From Notolepis coatsorum (lineage: Eukaryota; Chordata; Actinopteri; Aulopiformes; Paralepididae), in NCBI GenBank assembly GCA_963971535.1, contig OZ020590.1, positions 153,678,034 through 153,742,033 of the forward strand: DNA of 64,000 nt, given 5' to 3'. The first letter of the stretch is position 1; every line of letters starts with the position of its first letter. This document shows, piece by piece, positions 52,869 through 62,156 of the stretch. Position numbers and translations under genes: made by a program. Under the pieces are notes generated by a model, which saw only the letters and a list, made by a program, of their open reading frames with translations, ran no database searches and was not told the DNA's origin.

Positions 52869-53212
52869 ACAGGAGAGGTTACTCAAGGTTGCCTCCCGAA
52901 CTGGTGACATAGGGAGAGGGGAGCAAGAGGGGATGATACTTGCCCTCACAACTGCAACCTTGTTTACAAAAAAGAAAAGAAAACTGTTACAGTCATCATT
53001 TGAAAAAGCAGGAACAGAGGGGAGAGGAGGGCTGACAGTGTGATTAATGGTTTTAAAAAGCAAAAGCCCCATTGCTTTACATTAGTTCTGTGGTTAACCA
53101 GCAGGAGGCTGGTTCCCTCCCAGAGGGAGGAGAGGACCGTCGTCCATCAAACACGTCATTGGTGAGGAAGCAATGGAGCTAGATGTCCAGAATTCTTAGA
53201 GTCCCTGCATTG
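52869..53212. other. Unassigned, no gene
   Basis: The frames at 52659-53072 (minus) and 52702-53043 (plus) overlap the RT fragment in the wrong phase and have no motif. Confidence 0.4.
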
Positions 53213-55961
53213 GCTTCCTATCGGCTTGAATAGGGAGGTGTAGTGGTTACGTCATTGCTGTTTCCGGCCGGTCCACCATCTTGGAAACGCAATGTATTTT
53301 CCCATTGCCCATTTCTAAACCGTCTCGTTTAAAACAAATAAAGCATGAACATTTGTATGGTGTACCTTTCTTTGCATATTCATCCACAATCTATCTCAAC
53401 ATGAAAATATTCGCAATTAATCACACAAGGACTGAGGACTCACACTCTCTCTATCTCACACACACTCTCCCAGCTCTCTTTCTCTCTTGCCCCTTCCTCA
53501 TCTCTCTCACCCCCCCCCCTCTCTCTCAATGAGAGTATCAATAATCAAATAAAATTAAAAAAAAAATTACGTTAATGTTGCGTTAAAAAAATGGTGGCGT
53601 TAAAATAATTGTGCGTTAACGCGTTAACTTTGACAGCCATTTATGTATCATCACTGATCTTTCTTGGACCTTATTGTGATGTTTGTAAAGTGCATTGCAT
53701 TGCTCTACATGAAATGTGCTAAATAAATAAAACTTTTAAACTATATTTTACTAACATTATCCATCCACATAGTTCTAGGTTATAATAATATTAAATTTAC
53801 ATAATTTAATTGAGCTGTATTTAACACAACGATTCAGTGCTCTCCATTGACATCACTGGAGGACAAATTCAAGCTCTTACTGTCAGACAAAAAGTAATTT
53901 GTGTAATAAATCAGCTTTGGTTTTCAGTGAAATGCCCCTTTAAAAATATATATTTATATATATATATATTATATTATTATATATTACAGCTCAATAAAAT
54001 GGTATAAGGTACAGTAGCAGTCCCTATAAGATAATGTATTGCTATTTCTGTACATAACTTCATAGAGCTGTAATTAACACAACACAAGGATTCAATGTGC
54101 CCGATGACATCACTGGTGGCCACATTCAACCTCATTTACTCTCAATAACTGTCAAACTAAATTAATGTGTGCAACACTGTTGAGGGCTTTTGGATGTGCG
54201 TGAGATTATGTGCAAAATAAATCTGCATTGTTTTTTGGTGAAGTGCCCCTTTAACCACAGACCAGCACAGGGATGATTATCTAGAATGCCAATTCCGTTT
54301 ATCCACAGAGAAAAACACTTAGGAACTGGAAGTCAATATCTGGGCATACTGTAGGCCGAACCCCTGCATTTACAAACTCCTGAGGCCTGTTAATGCCATA
54401 TAATGTCAGAACATTCACACTGGGTAATACGCAGATGTTGCACTATCCGTAATCACTCTTAGAAAAATGGAATTGAGAACGTTTAAAATCAAGAGTTTAT
54501 TTCAAGCCAGTATTCTGCAGTAGGCTACTGTATGTAAAACCAGAGAGACAAGGTTCACTTCTATCAGTCTTATAATTTGCAGTATTGAAAACATGTTATA
54601 TACATTCCTCCCTTTCAAAGGGAAACTCCCATCTTTAAACAGAATCTGCACAGCATTTAGTCATTCCAATCATCTTCAATACTTTCATCAATATCTTAAT
54701 AATAGTTAAAAGCCCCAATATCTGATTGTTGGTCAAACAACAAACACTTATTGCAAAATGTCTCCACCTGTCTGCCAGAGGAGGTACTGGCTAATTCTCT
54801 TACTTTCATCGTGTGGATGACAATTGTAGCTCCTCCAGCTCTTAATGTGTACAATATAACAAAACAAAAACTGGGGCAGAAATGTACAGGGGCCGCCGTT
54901 TCTCCACAAATCAGGAATTGGGGCTTTAAAACTAGAACCCAAAGAACCTTTGAATCAAAGAATCTTATGTGTGATGAGAGATGAGAGAGACACCCTTTGG
55001 CGCTGCTCCGCTGGTAATGAGTGTAGCTTTCATTTTTACCTTCCGAGTGAGACTTTCCCATGTTTATTAAAGATTAAAGGGATAACGTTTGAATTATGTT
55101 CAGGGTGGATTCTCACAGCAGAGTTCATAATCAGAGATTATTTAAATAGGAATATGCTGATGATAAGACCTTTTCATCGCCGATACCAACTGACCCATCT
55201 CAAACCCCAAGAAAAGAGGGTGGGCTTTGAGATAGGTCAATTAAGCCCTTCAGTATCCGTCAATTCTGAGTACCGATCCATTATCCAAAGAAATGACGAA
55301 AATGTAGTCACTTTTGCTTTGATTTCTGACATAGGTACATGTGGTTCTTGGTATTGGATTCATCCCTAATTGTAAGGAAGGAAATTATTAATCTTGATAC
55401 AATTGTACACAACAGTGATGGTAATAAGAGGCCTTTCATGGAATGTTTAGAATGTCCTCGTTTGAAGAAACAATGTTTGCTACTGTACTGTATGTGTAGA
55501 ACAACAGTTGATATGTGTTGATATATGAGAAATATATCAACAACATTTGAATAAATTGGTGTCTTATTATTACTGTATCTTGTAAAAAGGTCACAGTATA
55601 ATAACAGCAAAATCCTGCTTCTCCAGTGTTTTACCAACTCCACCTCTGCACAGTAATTACTTTAGGCATTCGAAAGTGGTTACCAATGGTTACAGGCAGC
55701 CATATAAGGAAGAGAACTACAGCAACATTCCTTGCAAGGCCTCTTGTATTTCCCATGGTGCAAAGCGTGCAAGCATCCAATCACTTTCACGAGTTCCAAA
55801 CCCTCACACAAACGCTACGCTGAGCACTGCATTGTGGGATGGTCTGGGAGGACTTGATGTCATACCAGGAGGCGGTATATATATATATATATGTGGTATA
55901 TCTTTATGCACGTCATCCTTTAGCAGTAAGCGATTAAAATCTCATGACCATGTGAAATATG

Positions 55962-56030
55962 CCTGGACTCGAACCCGCGGTTTCCCGCGTGGGGTGTGAA
56001 ACATCTACCGCTCAACTAAAGGGTAGATAT
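55962..56030 (-). other. tRNA-like sequence, not a convincing tRNA gene
   Basis: The minus strand has TAGTTGAGCGGTAGATG (D-arm and box A like) and GGGTTCGAGTCC (box B). The acceptor ends do not pair and the anticodon arm is irregular. It is probably a SINE head or tRNA pseudogene. Confidence 0.35.
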
Positions 56031-56572
56031 ATTCATCCATCCAGAACCACTACAAATATCAAATCCCAATATTCTTTTACCTTCTTACCTAATTCTAAAA
56101 GTTAAATAAGAGTTGAATAATATCCCTTTCTATGCTTTGTTTACAATAGTTCCTCATTAGTTCCCATGTATGTGCACTTAATCATTACATGTGTCATCTA
56201 ATGTGTTAACGGATAATGTAATGTGATGTGAATGTGATGTCTCCTCTCAGGTCATGTACCATTTTCGCTCCTTCCCATTTATGTCACAGTTAAGCTGGTT
56301 ATTCAGCTAATTTAATTATGTTGTTTATTTAAATCAGTTATGTCTCACCTCGATTAGCACTGTGGTCGTGCTTTTTATATCAGACAGAATGTTAGATTTA
56401 CTCTGTGCCAAGGTAGATAAGAGGAGATGGGGGACTTCTAACGTCTCATTTGAAGATTAGTTTCAATAAAGGCGGGGAGGATTATTTGACGTGTGATGAG
56501 TGTTTTATTTCCCTCTTGGCTTTTCTCTTTATTTTTTGTTGTGTTTTAGAAGACGACGATTATAATGCCATT

Positions 56573-56825
56573 GTGGTGCGACAGCCGCTCAGGATGTAGA
56601 GCGGTCGTCTGGTAATCAGAAGGTTCCTGGTTCGATTCCGGCTCCTCCCGGGCAGCGTGTCGAGGAGCGAGACACTTTAACCCCTAACTGCTCCCGATGA
56701 GCAGGTTGGCACCTTGCATGGTCGCCTCTGCCGTCAGTGTGTGAACGGGTGAATGTGAGGCATAAGTTGTAAAGCGCTTTGGGAAAAAAGCTGTTATATA
56801 AAAATGCAGTCCATTTACCATTGGA
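56573..56825 (+). mobile_element. tRNA-derived SINE, near full length
   Basis: Begins GTGGTGCGACAGCCGCTCAGG with a box A-like GGATGTAGAGCGG and box B GGTTCGATTCC. It then has the GGGCAGCGTGTCGA and CTCCCGATGAGCAGG blocks, TAAAGCGCTTTGGG and the TTTACCATT end. It is the fullest member of this family in the window. Confidence 0.88.
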
Positions 56826-56954
56826 AAATGGTCTTTCTTCATATCCATCCTAGGCACACATTCTCTAAAAAAAAGAATCCAGATAGCACAGCATCACCCA
56901 CAGGGCCAAGGGCACTGAAAGGCTTCAAAACACAATGAGAAGCACTCCTATTGA

Positions 56955-57730
56955 TTGAATTGATTGATTGATTGAAAAGTTTATTAACCGATTGCAGAAT
57001 GGGTACAGTACAGTACAGCTCAATACATACAATTGTTAAGAGGATGCAGACCTGAGAAAGACTTTCGTCTTGTTTCCATCAGGGTCCCCCATTTTCAATT
57101 CATCATATGACACACACAACATACAGATAGACAGTACTGCTACATCTATACATTTATGACATACCAGATTTTCAAATACAGTACTGTTTGTGATACTAAA
57201 AAAAAATCCAGAAAAAGAGTGTATATACATTTGACATAGAAACTGTGCAGGTGGGGCTGTACATTGGAGGTGGGGGGGACACTGTACATTGGAATACTGA
57301 CATACATTTGACATAGAAACTGTACATTGGAGGAGGTTGGGTAGGTGGGGTGGGGTTGGGTGGGGCTGTACATTGGAGGTGGGGGGGGGGGGGGGGGGGG
57401 GGGTTGGGTACATTGGAATACTGACAAAGCCATGCTTGGTCTTTATTGTACAACTGGGTTAGGACATTTGTAGGGGCCCGTTTTGAATTGCAGTCTCCCG
57501 TAGGTGTTCTTTGAGAGTGTTTTTGAAGGTGGGTAGTGATTCACATTCCTTTACAGCTTTGGGTAGGGCGTTCCACATTGATGTGGCATAATTGCGAAAC
57601 GTGTTTAGTCCCTTGTTTGAGCCGAATCTGGGTTTAACATGATTTGTGGAGCTCCCTCTGGTGTTGTGATCGTGGTATTCACTGACCTTTGGGAAGTATT
57701 TTGACATGTACATGGGTACCTTGGTCGTGT
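56955..57730 (-). mobile_element. LINE family A insertion in segment copy 2
   Basis: The tail (TTGATTGATTGATTGAAAAG on the plus strand) is at 56958. The 3' UTR has a 30-base G-run near 57380, and the polymerase C-terminus ends at 57730 (minus frame: KVPMYMSKYFPKVSEYHD and SMWNALPKAVK). Copy 1 of the segment is uninterrupted at this point (CCTACACTAATATAGTC at about 10040), giving an empty site. There may be a short duplicated CTA at the target. Confidence 0.88.
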
Positions 57731-58061
57731 ACACTAATATAGTCTTTAATGTCCATAGAAAGCAAGTTACAAACACTCCTTGGCAGGTATATGCAAAAAG
57801 CACGCCTGGTTTTAAATCAAGGCTTGGTTGATCAACTAATCAAGAGCACCTGCATCAATTAACTCCTGACAAACAAGACGTTTGAAATGAATGTAGCGCT
57901 AGATTATTGTGACACATGAATAGTGAAATATAGACCAGATGTAGCCTACAAACGTGCTCAAACAATCTACATTAACATTTATAAGAGAACGTGGGTGTAT
58001 GAAGGAGTCTCTCCTTCACAGATGGTGGTTACCGTAGATATAACACCAGCCACCCTTCAGT

Positions 58062-58169
58062 CACCAGCTCACAGCTGGAATACACACTCATGTGGGTGCG
58101 GGTGCCGGGGATCAAACCGGCGACCTTTTGGTTACCGGTTGGCCTCTCCAGGCCGTTCCTGCCAGTGAT
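58062..58169 (-). mobile_element. tRNA-like SINE head, copy in segment 2
   Basis: Same as 10370-10478. It differs by a duplicated GTGCGG word and by GATCAAACC in place of GATCGAACC, which damages box B. Confidence 0.6.
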
Positions 58170-58297
58170 TTCACAAGGGGTCATGAGTTCCGTTCCTTCT
58201 TCAGTGGTTCGTAAACCCTATCAGAGGGACACTTTCACAGCACCTTGATAATATGGTCAGAATCTTGTCTGAATCGTCATTCTTAACAATGGTGCCA

Positions 58298-58312
58298 GAG
58301 CGCCATCTGCAG
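58298..58312 (-). promoter_or_regulatory. CTCF-like motif, copy in segment 2
   Basis: Identical in sequence to the motif at 10608. Confidence 0.4.
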
Positions 58313-59189
58313 GTGCCTTGAAATACTACCGTGTGTAATATGAATGAGTGGCTTGAATTCTCAGATTAAAGGTCGAATCTGTAAATGTATTTGACCACAT
58401 ACATTTTAGATGTACACTGTATGTGCATAGATTCTTGAGTTTGACTTGTAGATGGAAAACAATTATTTATTATTATTATTATTATTGCTTCTGAAATAAT
58501 GTCTAAAGCTCTAAAGTCTAAAGCTATCCTCCAATAATTAATGAAGTTAAATAGCCTGGAATATTGATAGAAAAAATATAATTTTATGTCAAAGTTCACC
58601 ATTGTATCTACTGTATGCTTGACTATGTAGGGGTATCTGATGGGGAAATCCACCAAAACACTCTCTCTCTCTCTAATGCACACTAGTATCCGTACCGAAC
58701 CGTTTCAGTGTGTACCATACCGTACCGAACGGCTGTGTACCGAACGAATACAACGGTATGTTAACCAATAACGACGTTTTTGTATGTATTACGTTTTTTT
58801 CACAATCTAATATAATTATTATTATTATTTCTTCTTTACAAGTCGATTATTAATTTCAATATAGAATATTTGTTGACAGCCCTACAAGTACAATTAGTTA
58901 CTGCACACTACATCACCCCTGAGTGGAACATGGAAAGCCAAACTTTCCCCCACTGTACCGAAAACCCGTACCGAACCGTGACTTCAAAACCGAGGTACGT
59001 ACCGAACCGTGGTTTTTGTGTACCGTTACACCCCTACTAGTTACTATATGTATATCTGTACATATCTCTTACTAGTTACGCTGCTGGCCAGTATGACTTA
59101 CTCCCATAGTGTCTTTATACCTGTATCACTGTACATATTAATACTTAATACTACAACTCTGTACATACATCTGATTAGCACTAATAATA

Positions 59190-59308
59190 ATCAGTGGCTC
59201 GGGAGGTAGAGCAGTCATCTGGTAATCTGGAGGTTCCCAGTTCGATTCCCCTTCTCCCGGGCAGCGTGTCGAAGTGTCCTTGAGCAAGACACTTAACCCC
59301 TAACTTTA
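59190..59308 (+). mobile_element. tRNA-derived SINE, 3'-truncated, copy in segment 2
   Basis: Same truncated SINE as at 11518, ending CTTAACCCCTAAC. The junction with the following LINE-like sequence is at CCCCATTGCAG in both copies. Confidence 0.75.
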
Positions 59309-59491
59309 CCCCATTGCAGGGGGGCGGAGCTGAGCGATCATGGAGTAGACGTGTTTCACATGAGCTCCCTTCTACCGTGCTGAATATACGTTTCTCCCCA
59401 TTAGTCTTTATTTTATTTTTATTTGTTTTTTATCTGTTTGCTAGGTCGTCGTGTTTAGTATACTGTCGTCGACTTTTTTCGACGTTCTGCG

Positions 59492-60397
59492 ATGTCGGTG
59501 GTGGAAACCAGATCCATGAGCGCCCCAACCAGCAAACCACCACCGGACCTGGCTGCATCGTCGCCCGGTGTCTGTGAGATTAGCGATGCTGTGCTCTTGG
59601 TCATGACCAAGCTACACGCAGACTCTGAGACACGCTTCGCTGAAGCACAGAAGAAAGTGTTGGCGGATTTTTGTGTCAACCTCCATCGTGAGATATCAGA
59701 AGAAATACGGCTGGCGGTAGTCCCGCTGATAGACAAGATGGAGTCGATGCACGCTGTCTCCTCGGCTAATGCTAACGAACTAGCCATGCTAACGACGGAG
59801 GTATCATTACAGGGCGAGAAGATGGTGGGTCTCGAGTCCGCCCTGCTGGCTAGGCAGGCTGAAGTCAACAAACTACAGTCGGCAATGGAGGAGATGCAGT
59901 CCCGGGATAGACGCCACAACGTCAGGATTGTTGGAGTACCGGAGGCCAGCGGTGAAGGCCGTCTCTCTGAGACCATGCCCGAATTGCTGCAAAAAATACT
60001 AGGAACTGACGTCCTCCCCTCGCCTCCTGTCTGTGAGTCGGCCTACAGGGCGGGCAGGTTTTCTCCCGGCGTGAACAAAGAGCCGAGGCCCATCATAGTC
60101 AAGCTGAACAGGCTTCAGCAGAGAGAACTCATCATGCGGTCGGCTCGTACCAGAAGGGGTAATCTGAGGCTTGGCGATCACAAAGTGGCCATTTTCGAAG
60201 ACTTTACGCCGGAGGTTCAAGCACAGAGAGGCGAATACAAAGTGGTCATGAACAGGCTATGGAAACTAGGCCTGAGGCCCACGCTATTCGCTCCCACGAA
60301 ATTATCTGTGTTGGAGAAGGTCGATGGTCTGCGTTCATTTTGGTCGTTGGCTAAAGCGAAGGAATATCTCGAGGGGATACCCGAGACTGTTGCTTGA
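59492..60397 (+). CDS. L1-like ORF1 protein, 301 residues
   Basis: RNA-binding chaperone of the L1 particle. N-terminal residues 1-30 are Pro/Ser-rich. A coiled coil is likely at about 85-140 (heptad-rich, ending LQSAMEEMQSRDRR). An RRM-like part follows, opening with RHNVRIVGVPE (141-151) and continuing through RPIIVKLNRLQQRE (199-212). The C-terminal domain contains ARTRRGNLRL and ends EYLEGIPETVA. Length and domain order agree with L1 ORF1p. The start at 59492 is the first ATG of the open frame, and no nearer alternative fits. Confidence 0.85.
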   Translation: MSVVETRSMSAPTSKPPPDLAASSPGVCEISDAVLLVMTKLHADSETRFAEAQKKVLADFCVNLHREISEEIRLAVVPLIDKMESMHAVSSANANELAMLTTEVSLQGEKMVGLESALLARQAEVNKLQSAMEEMQSRDRRHNVRIVGVPEASGEGRLSETMPELLQKILGTDVLPSPPVCESAYRAGRFSPGVNKEPRPIIVKLNRLQQRELIMRSARTRRGNLRLGDHKVAIFEDFTPEVQAQRGEYKVVMNRLWKLGLRPTLFAPTKLSVLEKVDGLRSFWSLAKAKEYLEGIPETVA

Positions 60398-62156
60398 TAT
60401 CTATGTCGGGTGAGTGACTTGGCGGTGTGGGCCTATATACATTGATAGGGCCGAATATTCACAAATACTTGCTGTCATGCCCAGACACTCTAACTGTCCA
60501 CTGCCCATCCAACTAGCGGGACTTCCCAATGACTTCTGTTACTTGCTAATGCTGACCTCATGATCGTACTTGTGTATCGCCTCTTTGGAAGCTAACGAGC
60601 TAGCTGAACAATGTACATAACAGACTCTAACGTGCTATCCGGATTCATCACTAGCTCACGCGCTAGCCTCGGGCTAGCTAGCGGGCTGCGTCTATCGCCT
60701 GCGTGGAGTCGTTCGAGACCCGTTAATAGTGACGCACTTTGGTTGTTGTTGCTGTATAAGTGTGATCGGCTCGCACAATCCAACGGTGATCGGGTCCTTA
60801 ACTAAATTCTTGTATGCTGTTATTTTTATATCCATGCTGTTTTGAGCTTTGGGCTCCGGTAGGAGAAGATCGGTTGAATATGTATATAAACAAGATATGA
60901 TAACAGGTTTGGTCAGATATTGCCTATTATCATCCCCGGGTTAATGAATGTGTTTAATTGTGCCTGATCAGAGGGACTGTTACAGATGTGCACTTTGACC
61001 ATAACCCCTTTTTCCCCTTCTTATTATTGTCGTTTAAATGGCATTTGTTTGCACAATTTACCTGGAACCCGATCCTACCTTAGACTACCGGCTGGTATAC
61101 TCTAATTTAATTTTGTTTTGGATTTTTCCTTTGTTCATTGGTGCTATAACATTGCGTCGTTGATGTGCAGACTCCGAAATAGATGGTTGCAGGGTTGATG
61201 TTGAGTTGTTATATAATAATGACTATATTTAATTTTTTTTCCATTATAAGTTATCTCATGTTAAGGCCTAGGCTCACGGTGGTTTTCGACCGATATCTTT
61301 ATTGAAACAATAGATGATAACGGGTTGTGTCAGATATTGCCTGTTACCATCCCCGGATTAATTAATGTGTTTAATGCTTTTCTTACATAGGTTATGTCAT
61401 TTCAGCCGTTGTGCCTGATCAGAGGGACTGCTACAGGGGTGCACTTTGACCATACCCCCTTTTTTCCCTTTCTTATTATTGTCATTGTTTAATTGACATT
61501 GTTCACACAATTTTGCACAATTAACCTGTGACCCGATCCTGCCTTAGACTATCGGCTGGGATGCTTTAATTTAATTTTGTTTTGAATTTTCCTGTACCCA
61601 TTTGGGCTATAATATTGCGACGTTGAAGCGCAGATTCGGAAATAGATGGTTGCAGGTTGATGTGGAGTTATTATTTAATAATGGCTATTTTTACCATTAT
61701 GGTTGTCTCATGTTGGGGCCAAGGCTCATGTGGTTTTCGACCGATATCTTTATTGAAATTTATTTTTATTATTATTTGTGTTTATTGGACTAGTGGGGGT
61801 TTACTCAGGGGTTTATCTAGAGGGGGGTTGGAGTGGGGAGCGTCTTATTGGATCCATGTCTCTAGTGGGAAGTGATAGGAAGATGACCATCCTCAGTGGA
61901 TGGGGCATAGGGTGGGGACTGGAGAGTGGGTATAGGAGGGCTTATAATAGGATGGGTGGGTTAGGGTTTAGAGTAGAAGGTGGGGGGGTTGTAACTGGGG
62001 TGGTATTTTTATGTGTTTTATGTGCTGTTGTCTTATATGTGTGTAATTGTTCCTCCTCTGTACTCCTGGGATTGACCGTCTGGGCCCGCCTGGATCAGCG
62101 CCTCGAGCAGTCTAGCTACACTGGTATGTTCTCTACGCATTTAGACAAGCTCGACC
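60398..62156 (+). other. Inter-ORF region of the L1-like element
   Basis: Unusually long for an L1 inter-ORF spacer. It contains a tandem duplication (60898-61757, listed separately) and, from 61790 to 62100, G-rich sequence with short frames. It contains no domain I recognise. It may hold an internal promoter or ribosome entry element for ORF2; that is speculation. Confidence 0.5.
60898..61757 (+). repeat. Tandem duplication, period about 416 bp, in the inter-ORF region
   Basis: Unit 1 starts TGATAACAGGTTTGGTCAGA and unit 2 TGATAACGGGTTGTGTCAGA. Shared blocks in order are GATATTGCC, CATCCCCGG, GTGCCTGATCAGAGGGACTG, TGCACTTTGACCATA, ACCCGATCCT and TTTTCGACCGATATCTTTAT. Unit 2 has a roughly 40-bp extra piece. 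The units have diverged, so the duplication is not recent. Confidence 0.85.

Larger units (their letters stand above)
53213..59316. repeat. Long repeated segment, copy 2
   Basis: Counterpart of 5780-11643 in the same orientation. It lacks the fold-back element (empty site near 53244) and the hAT-type MITE (empty site 56897-56904). It contains about 1.3 kb missing from copy 1 (55316-56610) and has its own LINE family A insertion (56955-57730). Its end coincides with the 5' end of an L1-like LINE. No coding frame is conserved between copies. Confidence 0.85.

Noticed and set aside
55962..56030. A functional tRNA gene
   Set aside because: The acceptor stem does not pair and the anticodon arm is irregular.
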